Positions 34,541 to 42,703 are shown, counted from the first letter of the stretch. The stretch: DNA of 64,000 nt from Leptospira langatensis (GCF_004770615.1 NZ_RQER01000008.1:20175-84174); one strand, 5' to 3'. Notes: generated by a model from the sequence alone, not told the origin. Made by a program: numbers and translations.

Positions 34541-34575
34541 GCAAGACTATAAGTGCACTTCTGCGCACGATGGAT

Positions 34576-35073
34576 TTAGCCGAAAAAGTCCATCTGCCAA
34601 CGAGAATGCCCTGGCACTGCAAAGTTCGAAAGGAGTTCCTTTCGAGGAAGGGACAGGATCTCGGTGGAGAGCTGTTTCGCATCTCTTGGGACGAAACTCA
34701 CCTCGCGGAACTTCTCGTCGAATAAACACGGTTCATCGATGCCAGAAAGTAAAAGGGTGTATCGGAGGGTTTGAGATTCGACATCCGAATGCCTTAATTG
34801 CAAGTAAGCACTAACCTGTTGGATCGGGTCGTTGACCGAAAACCCGTATGTAATTATTTCACGAATTTTCTCATTTTCCCACGCAAAATCCGCAGGTGGC
34901 CTAAGCTCGATGGTACTTTTTTTCCGAATCTTTTCGGTCAATCGATGAAGGATTTCCAGATTCTCCGCAAAAAGTGAATCCGTTGCTTCATCAACACGAG
35001 TTGAATGCCAGTGCTTGATCGCAGCTAGGATTACTCCTAATGCGATAGTGAAAGAAATTGTAACCCAATTCAT
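34576..35073 (-). CDS. membrane-anchored hypothetical protein, 165 aa
   Basis: One N-terminal transmembrane helix (MNWVTISFTIALGVILAAIK) is followed by a soluble charged domain. The gene overlaps the upstream TM protein by four bases, so the two are co-translated. Together with its neighbours it looks like a membrane complex encoded by the lysogen. Family not recognised. Confidence 0.5.
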   Translation of the reverse strand: MNWVTISFTIALGVILAAIKHWHSTRVDEATDSLFAENLEILHRLTEKIRKKSTIELRPPADFAWENEKIREIITYGFSVNDPIQQVSAYLQLRHSDVESQTLRYTLLLSGIDEPCLFDEKFREVSFVPRDAKQLSTEILSLPRKELLSNFAVPGHSRWQMDFFG

Positions 35074-35318
35074 CGTATTCTTCCTTCCAAGACTCTTAGC
35101 ATTGCGGAATTTTCCGCAATGGCGCTCGTTGCCCTTTCCAAAATCTGTTCAGATTTCGTTTTCCCAAACCATTTGAATATTTTATTCGCAAAAAAGTATA
35201 TAATGACCAATAGACCAAGAAGCAAAACACAGTAAGCGAAAGTTCGCGCTTCCCCGTTTTCTCCGATTAGCTTGAGGATTAGATAAATCCCGTTTATTAT
35301 CTTGTCGGCGGATTCCAT
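35070..35318 (-). CDS. single-TM small protein, 82 aa
   Basis: A ribosome site GAGAAG precedes the ATG. One membrane segment (TFAYCVLLLGLLVIIYFFAN) lies near residues 26-45, and a C-terminal helical tail of about 30 residues follows. It is coupled to the next gene by a 4-bp overlap and to the gene before it by a 7-bp gap. Function unknown, probably a partner of its neighbours. Confidence 0.5.
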   Translation of the reverse strand: MESADKIINGIYLILKLIGENGEARTFAYCVLLLGLLVIIYFFANKIFKWFGKTKSEQILERATSAIAENSAMLRVLEGRIR

Positions 35319-35325
35319 GATCTTC

Positions 35326-35940
35326 TCAACTACGCGGTAAGGATCCTTTTAAGGCCTCAATCTTCTGCAGGGCAAATTCGATCTCCCGTTGCATCTTCGA
35401 TAGTTCCTGTTCTGTGAGATCGAAGAACAGGGTCTCGCCTTCAGTGCCCTCGATACTTAGAATGGTAACATAGAGATTTTCAATAACTTTTACTCGATGA
35501 ATGTCAAAAATGGGGCGAATTTCAGTGGTCAGATTAAACTTCTGCAGCGTGGACAGTACATGCGTTTTCTGTGCGCGTTTACGAAGCACGATATACGGTT
35601 CGAGAGTTTTGACGAAATTTTTTGTTCTTTCCCAGGGGATTTCGACGTTTAACGTTTCAGGTTTTCCGGAGAAAAAAGCCTGCTCAAAGGACGCAAAGGC
35701 CTCCTCGAAACCTTTTTGCTCGGTCACCCAATCGCCAAGAAATCCTACCAAATTTAGAAATATTTTCGCTACTTTTTCATCGATATTTAGACTGGCGCAA
35801 AATGCCAAATATTGCGCCAATTGACCGGAGGTTGCGATCTCATTCCTGTTGAGATACTCGGCGATTTTTTCTAGATTTGCGTCCGATTGCTCAGAAAGGA
35901 GCTGAAGGTCATCAAAGGGTTGCACCCTTACGGTTCTCAT
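35326..35940 (-). CDS. hypothetical cytoplasmic helical protein, 204 aa
   Basis: First gene of the minus-strand cassette 35940-34202. It is rich in Leu, Glu and Lys with no membrane segments and likely all-alpha in its first half (LLSEQSDANLEKIAEYLNRN), with a beta part near the middle. It may be the soluble partner of the two TM proteins downstream. No family recognised. Confidence 0.5.
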   Translation of the reverse strand: MRTVRVQPFDDLQLLSEQSDANLEKIAEYLNRNEIATSGQLAQYLAFCASLNIDEKVAKIFLNLVGFLGDWVTEQKGFEEAFASFEQAFFSGKPETLNVEIPWERTKNFVKTLEPYIVLRKRAQKTHVLSTLQKFNLTTEIRPIFDIHRVKVIENLYVTILSIEGTEGETLFFDLTEQELSKMQREIEFALQKIEALKGSLPRS

Positions 35941-36035
35941 GGTAGCACCGTAAATATCAATAAAAAAAGCGTCGGCCCGTTTTCAGAAAGTCATCTGACT
36001 TCTGTCCCATGCGGGGTCCTACCAGCGAAAGAAAA

Positions 36036-36761
36036 ATGTGCGGCAGGTTCTATCAAAATCAACAATTAGCGGAATGGAAAGGGATTTCTGATTTGATTCC
36101 CAGACAGCTCCATTTCGACGGAATGGACAACATTGGGCCAACCGACCGGGCGACGATCATTACAAGACCGGGTGGTCAATTTCAAACGATTGGAGCAACA
36201 TTTTGGCTAATACCAGAGTACCTTGAAAAGCGGGAGGATGCCTTTAAAGCCGCTACGTTCAATGCAAAGTCCGAAACCATCTTTCAGCTTCCTTCCTTCC
36301 GAAAGCCGATCATCCATAGACGCTGCTTGATTCCTACTTGGGGATTTTATGAAGCCAATGGTCCTGCGAAATTTAAACAACCTTGGTTCTTTCATTTAAA
36401 GAACGGGGAGCCCATGGTATTTGCGGGGATCTATACGGAATGGTGGACCAAACCATTCCTTGCTTCTAATAATGAATTTTCATTTTCTATCATTACGGTT
36501 CCGGCAAACGCCTTAGTGGCGAAATACCATGCTAAGAAGCGAATGCCGGTAATCCTTCGGAAAGAGCAATTTGAAAGGTGGACGCATCCGGATTTACAGC
36601 ACACTGACGAGATATCTTCTTTCTTTAAGATTTTCCCGGAAGAAGAAATGGATGTGTACCCAGTGTCGAAGGAATTATTCAAGGGGCTGAAAGGCGATAG
36701 ATGTATTGAAAGAATACAATTACCTATCAATGAACCCCCGGAAGAACTATCGCTATTCTAA
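36036..36761 (+). CDS. SRAP/YedK (HMCES-like) abasic-site DNA-protein crosslinker
   Basis: From the ATG at 36036 the protein starts MCGRF, so Cys2 becomes the N-terminal nucleophile after Met removal. A longer frame from 36009 would hide it. Family residues are present: Asn in TFNAKSET, Glu in WGFYEANG, and His in KYHAKKRMPVIL. These proteins bind abasic sites in single-stranded DNA and form a thiazolidine crosslink that protects the site. In a phage this can protect replicating or packaged DNA. It converges on a minus-strand gene with a 9-bp overlap. Confidence 0.85.
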   Translation: MCGRFYQNQQLAEWKGISDLIPRQLHFDGMDNIGPTDRATIITRPGGQFQTIGATFWLIPEYLEKREDAFKAATFNAKSETIFQLPSFRKPIIHRRCLIPTWGFYEANGPAKFKQPWFFHLKNGEPMVFAGIYTEWWTKPFLASNNEFSFSIITVPANALVAKYHAKKRMPVILRKEQFERWTHPDLQHTDEISSFFKIFPEEEMDVYPVSKELFKGLKGDRCIERIQLPINEPPEELSLF

Positions 36762-37139
36762 GCTCACCAAGGATCCCCACACATAACTATGATCGATTTT
36801 TTGCACTGTAAATGAAACGACAACTTGGAGGTAGCCATTCGCGTTACGCCTCCCCTCTTTCCCTGCAACCTTTTTTATCATTGGTCGCTGTGCAGCATTG
36901 AAGCGAACGAAGAACAGTTGGTCTTTTTCGTCGCGAAGGGAAATATAACCTTCGTTCAACGTTTGGATGAAAGCTTTAACCTCCCCTACCCTTCCCAATG
37001 CCCCCGAACCTTCGATTAAGATCTCCGGAATACTGGAAAAACTACGTTCGTCTGCCGCCCTTATTTCCATCCCCAGCGGAGACAAAATTCCAACCAAAAG
37101 CAAGTAAACCAAGCAGAGCCATTTTTTAGAGAAAGCCAT
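36753..37139 (-). CDS. secreted hypothetical protein, 128 aa
   Basis: A clear signal peptide (KWLCLVYLLLVGILSPLG, then MEIRAADE) precedes an about 100-residue domain with beta strands. The C-terminus is YVWGSLVSLE. It converges with the SRAP gene. Likely periplasmic or secreted; function unknown. Confidence 0.55.
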   Translation of the reverse strand: MAFSKKWLCLVYLLLVGILSPLGMEIRAADERSFSSIPEILIEGSGALGRVGEVKAFIQTLNEGYISLRDEKDQLFFVRFNAAQRPMIKKVAGKEGRRNANGYLQVVVSFTVQKIDHSYVWGSLVSLE

Positions 37140-37230
37140 ATCGAATAAAACGAGCAGAAACTCTTATAAAAAGCAACTGTTTTGTAAATCAATATGCCTT
37201 AGCAAGTGTTGAGGAATCCCAGTGCTCCTT

Positions 37231-38406
37231 CTAACTCGCCAACCTGAGTTGATTCGAATTCCTTTTTCTAAAGGATGGGAAATTGCCAGGTTTGCCGCTC
37301 GGGTGGAGCAATTCATTTCTAACACCTCTTTCAGTAACCGGAGATCCGTCTTGGGGTGCGGAGCATGTTAAACCTGCCTTTGCAAAAAGAAATTCCACGT
37401 CCGCAGGATCGACCAGATCCACCGAGGAAGAGAATCTTTCAGGACGGGGTCGCGCGGGTTCTGATTCCAAAGAATTATTACAGGATTCTTCCTCAGCCCT
37501 GAGAAATAAGACAGGAACGGGGCGGTCAACTTTGTCGGTAAAATATTTTTGGATTACTAACCTCAGGGTCTCCGGAAGGGCTCCGAAAATGTTTAGATTA
37601 CCTTCAACTAGCGAAACAGAAACTTCATTTAAGGATTCGAAACTCCCTCTTGATAAATGCCCTTTTGCCCAAAGTAAGAAGCGATCCCACGAAGTGTCAG
37701 ATATTTTTTCGTCGCGGGGAATTGGGGCGCGGGACGAGCTCGTGGAGGGTAAAGGCTTACTGTTCTTTTCCGCAGCTTTATTTTTACAAATTCCCCAAAT
37801 ATAAGAAATATGACCTTCCTTTCCAGCGACCGTGGCAATGGTGAGAGCCTCGGCTAAAATGGATCCACCGAATTCTTTCAACAAAGAATCAAGACTAAGA
37901 TTATTTTTCTGATGAGATTCGGGAGTCGGTCTTGTTTGTACTTTATGAGTACTGGATTGAAGATTAGATTGAGAACTATTAGTAATGTCGGTTTGATTTT
38001 TTTCAAATCCTCCGTTTGATTTAGATCCATCCTTCCCATTGATTTCCGTCAAAGAAGCGTTGGAATTTTGTCCATTGATAACAACGAACTGAGCATAGCT
38101 TGTCGTAATTATGCGCTGGTTTTTTTTCCAAGGAGTCGCCATAAAGGAAATTTCTATATACCCCTCTTTCCTTAGGATCATTAGATACTTTGAGACCGTT
38201 TGCATCTCCAGGCCGAGGCGTGCAGCGATCTTTCGATTTTCAGCGTAGCATCCAATGATTTCGGGTGAGCACCTTTTTTCGGTGAAGAGAATAGTGTTTT
38301 TATGAAGGAAAGCAATCTCTGAAAGGAGAAGCTTCATTGTTCGACTTAACTTGAGAACTTTGATTTCCGGAAGGGTATAATCCCCCCTACTCTGTTGTGA
38401 GTCCAT
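37231..38406 (-). CDS. winged-helix plasmid/phage replication initiator candidate, 391 aa
   Basis: The N-terminal 110 residues contain a wHTH (RKIAARLGLEMQTVSKYLMI, LRKEGYIEI). A Ser/Asn-rich linker follows, then a second globular part around residues 215-300 (SWDRFLLWAKGHLSRGSFES...LPETLRLVIQKYF) that is reminiscent of the DnaA N-terminal domain family. It lies next to parAB and to about 390 bases of repeat-rich non-coding DNA. That layout fits Rep plus origin of partitioned replicons. A start at 38406 has AAAGGA in place. An alternative role is transcription regulator. Confidence 0.55.
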   Translation of the reverse strand: MDSQQSRGDYTLPEIKVLKLSRTMKLLLSEIAFLHKNTILFTEKRCSPEIIGCYAENRKIAARLGLEMQTVSKYLMILRKEGYIEISFMATPWKKNQRIITTSYAQFVVINGQNSNASLTEINGKDGSKSNGGFEKNQTDITNSSQSNLQSSTHKVQTRPTPESHQKNNLSLDSLLKEFGGSILAEALTIATVAGKEGHISYIWGICKNKAAEKNSKPLPSTSSSRAPIPRDEKISDTSWDRFLLWAKGHLSRGSFESLNEVSVSLVEGNLNIFGALPETLRLVIQKYFTDKVDRPVPVLFLRAEEESCNNSLESEPARPRPERFSSSVDLVDPADVEFLFAKAGLTCSAPQDGSPVTERGVRNELLHPSGKPGNFPSFRKRNSNQLRLAS

Positions 38407-38792
38407 TTTAAAGAATCCTTTGCGGGGAACGCGAACATACCTTCGGCCAAGGCGCTTTCCTGTATTTTTTGCCTGTAAGGATTCTTATGGAACCCTGAGT
38501 CACGCGGCCATTGACGAAGTGGCCGGTTTGAAATTATGTCTCTTCCAAACGGGTACAGCTAGTCCCGTACTATGAGGAAAAAATCAACAAAAAAATTATG
38601 TCTCGTAAGGAAAAGTGTCCCGATCGGCAGGCTTCGTCTCCCGCCGATCGAGTTTAGACTCAGGATCTAAAGATGTTGTGGAACATCTGTCGGTACATAT
38701 ATAACATACCAAGGTTTTGAGTACCACTTTTTTTTATTTCTAAGAAATATTTTCGGCAGTTAACATAACGGCCGACGTACCGTCAGGAGCAG
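38407..38792. other. 386-bp non-coding region with repeats, origin/operator candidate
   Basis: No credible gene fits here. The stretch contains a 12-bp direct repeat AAATTATGTCTC (38531-38542 and 38593-38604), an 8-bp inverted repeat CGATCGGC...GCCGATCG (38621-38628, 38643-38650), an AGATGTT-GTGG-AACATCT palindrome (38671-38688), and an A/T-rich run near 38729. It lies between the Rep candidate and ParB. This is where a replication origin or rep control region would be expected. Iteron function is inference. Confidence 0.45.
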
Positions 38793-39698
38793 TCATTGGC
38801 GAAGCAAGCTAAGTTCTTGCTCTTGTTTCTTTTTCAACTTCCTAAGTTTTGCGATCTTTAGATCGATCCTTTCAATGGATGCAACTAGGATTTCTTCTCG
38901 GCTTCTTGTTCCCGGTCCGACTTCTTCTTTAGGCCCAGCTTTGAAAGATTTGGCAAACTGTCTTGCCTCCGCTTGCTTTGGGAAAATTCCCGCTTCTGCT
39001 TGGGGGAGTAACCATGAAAGAACTCCCTTCCCGTTTTGTTTGAGTGCTGGAAGTACTTCCATCAAAATCGAGGTCGGAACCTTCCCTATTACCGACGCAT
39101 CAGAAATTGTTCCTGAGCTCACTAAGTCGTTTATCGCTGACGCATGCGCAAGTTTTTGTTTAACCCAAGACTCTGACTTATGGAAAGTCTGAACGAGATT
39201 CGAAACCGTTAGGTTCTTCCGTGATTTGATAACTGAGATTGAGAGTGCGACCTCGAGATCCGTTAGATCTTCCCTTTGAATATTTTCGATTAATTTATAT
39301 TCCGGGACGCGCTCCGGATCTATTTTGTCGACGTTCTTGATTATTGCTTCTATAAATTCATCACCATTCAACTTGACTGCACGAAGACGCCGCTCTCCAG
39401 CAATTAGGAAATAGGTGTCGCCTTTCTTGCGAACGGTGATGGGCTGGATAAGGCCAAATTCCTTTATGTTGGCCGCAAGTTCCTTGATAGAGGTTGGGTC
39501 AAAGTTGGTCCTCGGATTGTTTTCGCTTTGGATTCGGTTAATCGGGATTTTTTCATAACCGGCAATCGCGGAAGGACCTTCCTCGTTCGAAGCGAGTTCC
39601 CTCAAAAGAAGATTGCTTTGCGTGGGCCGATCAGCGGAAGGTTTTGTTCCTGATCCTGCGAAGGCCTGAGTGGTATTGAATACTTTTCGTGCGGTCAT
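38793..39698 (-). CDS. parB: ParB-family partition protein
   Basis: The 301-aa protein has the ParB nuclease-like/CTPase domain with GERRLRA (residues about 105-111). A LIENIQREDLTDLE segment follows, then a central HTH (NLTVSNLVQTFHKSESWVKQ) and a Lys/Leu-rich coiled C-terminus for dimerisation (LRKLKKKQEQELSLL). It is encoded right after ParA on the same strand, with a repeat-bearing 56-bp gap between. It loads on parS, spreads, and stimulates ParA for segregation of the replicon. Confidence 0.85.
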   Translation of the reverse strand: MTARKVFNTTQAFAGSGTKPSADRPTQSNLLLRELASNEEGPSAIAGYEKIPINRIQSENNPRTNFDPTSIKELAANIKEFGLIQPITVRKKGDTYFLIAGERRLRAVKLNGDEFIEAIIKNVDKIDPERVPEYKLIENIQREDLTDLEVALSISVIKSRKNLTVSNLVQTFHKSESWVKQKLAHASAINDLVSSGTISDASVIGKVPTSILMEVLPALKQNGKGVLSWLLPQAEAGIFPKQAEARQFAKSFKAGPKEEVGPGTRSREEILVASIERIDLKIAKLRKLKKKQEQELSLLRQ

Positions 39699-39708
39699 AA
39701 GATTTCCT

Positions 39709-39752
39709 CAGTCAGTTGACTGGACTTAACATTTGATTAGGACAGTTGACTG
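39709..39752. repeat. parS/operator candidate: repeated CAGTTGACTG
   Basis: Between parA and parB, CAGTTGACTG occurs at 39713-39722 and 39743-39752, with centres 30 bases apart, about three helical turns. The first copy is part of the palindrome CAGTCA-GT-TGACTG (39709-39722). Repeated palindromes in a 56-bp parA-parB gap are a natural place for a centromere or for autoregulation. Not matching the chromosomal parS consensus by eye. Confidence 0.45.
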
Positions 39753-39754
39753 AA

Positions 39755-40555
39755 CTATTTGGCGACAGTTGCATGTTCTGTGATAAAGTCTGCGATTAGG
39801 TCGTAAGCCAGCCAACCTTCCGTTCCTTCCTTCAATGGTTCACCGAATTCCGTTCTGTCACGAATGGAAGTCGATTGAGGGATCGGTGGAAGGATAACCG
39901 GGATCGGAACTTGTTCGAAGCCGGGGCCGTCTGTTTGGAGAAATTCCAAAAGTTTTGGGACTTGTTGGAGTTGCTCATAGATTATCTCACTTCGGCCCGA
40001 CTTTCCCCATATTGTCGGAAGGATACTGACTGAGGCAAGGGTGGAGCCCGGAAAATTCACCGCTTCATTGATCTTCCGAAAGACTTTCTTAATGGTACGG
40101 ACGGCCCACTTGGATGGGTTTGCTGGAATGATGACGGAGTCGGCGGCAAGAAAAGCTGAAAGCATTTCAGCGGATCCGGAACCGGGTGTGTCGATAACGA
40201 TGAAATCGTAATCGGACTTCCTTAGAACTTCCCGCAGCTTGGTTAATAGGGAAAGATTCTTGCTTACATGGAATTGGAAATCTTCCAACTCCATTGCCGA
40301 TGTAAGAATGTCCACCCCATGCTTTGTCCGTATGGATTCTTTCAGGGTTGTCTCGGATCGGATTACCGTAAAGACGTTTGCCTCATCGAAAAACTCCGGC
40401 GGTTCATCCGGAAAGAAGGCATCGGATAAATCCGCTTGCGGATCATGGTCAACAGCAAGTGTTCTGCCTCGACGCGCCAGGGACATGGAAAGGTGGGCGG
40501 CCGAAGTAGACTTCGCAACGCCACCCTTTACGTTTGCGATAGTAAAAATCTTCAT
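39755..40555 (-). CDS. parA: ParA-family ATPase
   Basis: The N-terminus has the deviant Walker A VKGGVAKST (residues 9-17) and the early AAHLSMSLARRGRTLAVDHDPQ block (Walker A'). YDFIVIDTPGSG follows as Walker B. The 266-aa length fits the short ParA type without an N-terminal HTH. It forms the nucleoid-binding gradient that pulls ParB-parS complexes. In combination with ParB it argues that this phage persists as a low-copy extrachromosomal replicon. Confidence 0.9.
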   Translation of the reverse strand: MKIFTIANVKGGVAKSTSAAHLSMSLARRGRTLAVDHDPQADLSDAFFPDEPPEFFDEANVFTVIRSETTLKESIRTKHGVDILTSAMELEDFQFHVSKNLSLLTKLREVLRKSDYDFIVIDTPGSGSAEMLSAFLAADSVIIPANPSKWAVRTIKKVFRKINEAVNFPGSTLASVSILPTIWGKSGRSEIIYEQLQQVPKLLEFLQTDGPGFEQVPIPVILPPIPQSTSIRDRTEFGEPLKEGTEGWLAYDLIADFITEHATVAK

Positions 40556-40693
40556 AATTCTAATTTCGTTCTATTCTAGAATTTTTGAAAGCTTAAAATC
40601 TCTTATGTCTCATAAAATGTGAAAAAATATCGTCGAAAATCTTGGGAAAAAACATTTGCCCGAAACTTACACGTATGAGACTAAATAAGACTT
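40556..40693. promoter_or_regulatory. divergent parA / acyltransferase promoter region with TATGTCTC motifs
   Basis: The 138-bp gap between divergent parA and the acyltransferase gene contains the palindrome TTATG-TCT-CATAA (40603-40615) and, inverted, GTATGAGAC (40673-40681). The same core is duplicated at 38531 and 38593 as AAATTATGTCTC. A conserved regulator, or ParA/ParB itself, may bind these sites. TTCTA...TAGAA also occurs near 40570. Boxes of a sigma-70 promoter are not evident. Confidence 0.4.
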
Positions 40694-41305
40694 ATGTCAC
40701 ATTTACTACTGACCCGAAAAAATTCCTTCCTTGAGTCAAAAGTTGATTTTTCATCACCCGAGGAAGTGGCCGAAATTAAGGCCTTCATTCAGGCTATCTT
40801 CAGCCGTAAAGGTTATACGAAGTCCAGCTCGACTAATGTTGACTTGGATCGTTGGTCTACATGGTTTTGCGTTCGTGGAGAGGCCGGGGAAATCCTCGCC
40901 GCCATGAGGGTGGTAGAAAAGAGGCCCTACAATTTTCTTCCGATTGAACAAGCTATTATCTGTGATGAAACTCCACTCCGTAGATATGCAGTAGAAAATT
41001 ATAATACTGCGGATTGGAATAATGTTGCGTTTAGCAATACAAGGGAAGGCTTAAAAGCAGCAAAACAATGCTTCGCACTTGCCGCTCGCTTTTGCATAGA
41101 AAAGAATTACGACATGGTCTATGGGTTTTACGACCTGAAAAATCCTGCCATTGTCAAGCTTTATTCAAAAGTTGGAATTCTCCCAAGTGAGATATTTCCC
41201 AAGCTAGTTTATTTTCCTGGATCAACGCTTAACGGTACGAATGTGGAGCTCACAATTATAGAAATTACAAAACAGACTTTACAAAACATTGTGTCAAAAA
41301 TATAG
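40694..41305 (+). CDS. LuxI/FeeM-like GNAT acyltransferase (autoinducer-synthase type)
   Basis: The 203-aa protein has an N-acyl amino acid synthase-like fold. A helical start is followed by VDLDRWSTWFCVRG-EAGEILAAMRV, the characteristic (R/D)xxxW-strand and R block of LuxI/FeeM proteins. Its C-terminal half follows the GNAT pattern with FALAARFCIEKNYDMVYGFY and KLYSKVGI. Such enzymes join an acyl chain to an amino or lactone head to make a diffusible signal. It is divergently placed to parA and directly followed by a 7TM protein. The substrate is unknown. Confidence 0.55.
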   Translation: MSHLLLTRKNSFLESKVDFSSPEEVAEIKAFIQAIFSRKGYTKSSSTNVDLDRWSTWFCVRGEAGEILAAMRVVEKRPYNFLPIEQAIICDETPLRRYAVENYNTADWNNVAFSNTREGLKAAKQCFALAARFCIEKNYDMVYGFYDLKNPAIVKLYSKVGILPSEIFPKLVYFPGSTLNGTNVELTIIEITKQTLQNIVSKI

Positions 41306-41313
41306 TCCATTCC

Positions 41314-42216
41314 ATGCTTTTTCTAGCGGCAATCAATGTAATTTGTTCATTTTGTACGTTTTTTCTAGGAATTTATGTCTTTCGGACAAAGGTTACCGTA
41401 GTTCCCTTGAGGCTGCGATTTTCCTTTTTGGTTCTGACACTTGCCGCCACACTTTGGGTAATCGGGTCCGGGATGAGAAATTTCATTCCTTTATCCCTTG
41501 CGCAACAAATTCCAAACTGGACGTTGGGGGTTACCGTTCTGATTCCCTTCTTTCTATTGGAAGTTGTTCGTGGAGCAACAAATAGGAAGCACCCCTCAAG
41601 GGGCATTCGCTTCGCTGAGGCTTTACTTCTCTCCTATCTCTTATACTCTGCATTCGCCTGTAAGATGATTGTAGTTACAGGTAATATCTCCGTGTATAGG
41701 CCGCTCCTAGCATACCACATATTGATCGCTTACGCAGCGTTCTATTGTGGATCAGCCGTGCTTCTGCTTATTTCAACGATTCAGAAGACCGAAGGAAATA
41801 GAAAATTTATGGCTCTTATAATGACGATCGGCATTGCGTATGGCCTTTGCGTCGCCTTACTGTTCATTTATTTACTTCCTATTTTTGGAATTTTCAAAGG
41901 CTACCTTTCATCAATCGGGGTATTGGGATGGGCAATTCACTGGGCTATTATCTTAGTTGATTATGGTGCATTAGAAATATCTCAAGTTCCGAGTGTGTTG
42001 GATGAACGACCCATCCTACTCAAAGTTTTTGCGCCAAGTTTGCGTCTCTTACAGAGATTTTTTTGTCCGAACGATTATTCGGAACGATTACGTAAGGAAA
42101 GGGCAGCGCTTGTTGAGCAAATCATGTTATACGATCTCGATTTAAGAGAAAATGCAAATTTAAGTCGCCAAGCGAGATATGAAAGGGTAGGGGAGAGGTT
42201 CGCACTCTTTCTCTAA
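41314..42216 (+). CDS. seven-TM histidine-kinase-like receptor without catalytic domain, 300 aa
   Basis: About seven hydrophobic helices span residues 1-215 (FLAAINVICSFCTFFLGIYV as TM1, AFYCGSAVLLLISTIQK as a later one), which fits the 7TM sensor found in front of many histidine kinases. Instead of DHp and ATPase domains only about 80 charged residues follow (RLRKERAALVEQIMLYDLDL). It starts 8 bp after the acyltransferase stop and ends by a 4-bp overlap with the repressor's stop. It is a plausible receptor or transporter for the signal. This role is inference. Confidence 0.5.
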   Translation: MLFLAAINVICSFCTFFLGIYVFRTKVTVVPLRLRFSFLVLTLAATLWVIGSGMRNFIPLSLAQQIPNWTLGVTVLIPFFLLEVVRGATNRKHPSRGIRFAEALLLSYLLYSAFACKMIVVTGNISVYRPLLAYHILIAYAAFYCGSAVLLLISTIQKTEGNRKFMALIMTIGIAYGLCVALLFIYLLPIFGIFKGYLSSIGVLGWAIHWAIILVDYGALEISQVPSVLDERPILLKVFAPSLRLLQRFFCPNDYSERLRKERAALVEQIMLYDLDLRENANLSRQARYERVGERFALFL

Positions 42217-42671
42217 CTTTTGGCGCTAGATGAAATCTTTCTGATAAGGTTTAAAGTCAAATCGAGCTCCTTCGGTGAGAACTCAAGGAGTAGCATTTTC
42301 ATTTCCTTTACGCATCCCTTTTCCTTCATTGCTTTCCAAAGTTCTTCATATTCGTCCAGGCTTTTCTGCGCTCCCTTTCCTTCGCTTAGATAACGTCTTT
42401 TGAAATCAACGGGAAGGAGATCGTCCATAACCCAATTCGGATCCACATGGTATTCGCGCCGTAACGCAGAAAGGAAAGCGCGAGAAGGTGTCTTCGTCTT
42501 TCCGGTTAGGATATGGCTTAATCCGGCAGGGGTCTGCTCTAATTTTGAGGCGATGTCTTTTTGCTTGAGATCGGAATTCTTAGCAATCTGGTCATCAACG
42601 ATCCGTTGGACCTTGGCAGGAAATAGCTTCGGAATCTTTTCTTTGGACATTTTGCAAATATACTCACTCAA
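42213..42671 (-). CDS. XRE-family phage repressor (CI-like)
   Basis: The 152-aa product has an HTH near residues 32-56 (SDLKQKDIASKLEQTPAGLS) and a helical C-terminal half of about 80 residues, shorter than a CI with peptidase domain. No LexA-like Ser-Lys dyad is visible, so it is probably not self-cleaving. The annotated start at 42671 is TTG; the ATG at 42650 may be used instead. A perfect palindrome lies just upstream (42687-42703), and the same site recurs near 60664. It is the best candidate for the lysogeny regulator. Confidence 0.7.
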   Translation of the reverse strand: MSEYICKMSKEKIPKLFPAKVQRIVDDQIAKNSDLKQKDIASKLEQTPAGLSHILTGKTKTPSRAFLSALRREYHVDPNWVMDDLLPVDFKRRYLSEGKGAQKSLDEYEELWKAMKEKGCVKEMKMLLLEFSPKELDLTLNLIRKISSSAKS

Positions 42672-42686
42672 TTTTCCATTGACGGA

Positions 42687-42703
42687 AATATACTCAGTAT
42701 ATT
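42687..42703. promoter_or_regulatory. repressor operator, 17-bp perfect palindrome
   Basis: AATATACT-C-AGTATATT lies 16 bases upstream of the TTG start of the XRE gene, with a further half site ATATACTCA at 42658-42666 overlapping the start. The identical 17-mer occurs at 60664-60680. An exact match 18 kb apart in front of another gene is strong evidence that it is a regulator binding site, and the adjacent XRE protein is the obvious ligand. A TTGACA occurs at 42809-42814 for a rightward promoter, but no matching -10 box stands out. A further short inverted repeat AGACCA-TTT-TGGTCT lies at 42748-42762. Confidence 0.65.

Noticed and set aside
41289..41585. Plus-strand ORF overlapping the 7TM gene
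   Set aside because: Out-of-frame reading of the 7TM coding region; the 7TM frame has the regular hydrophobic helices.
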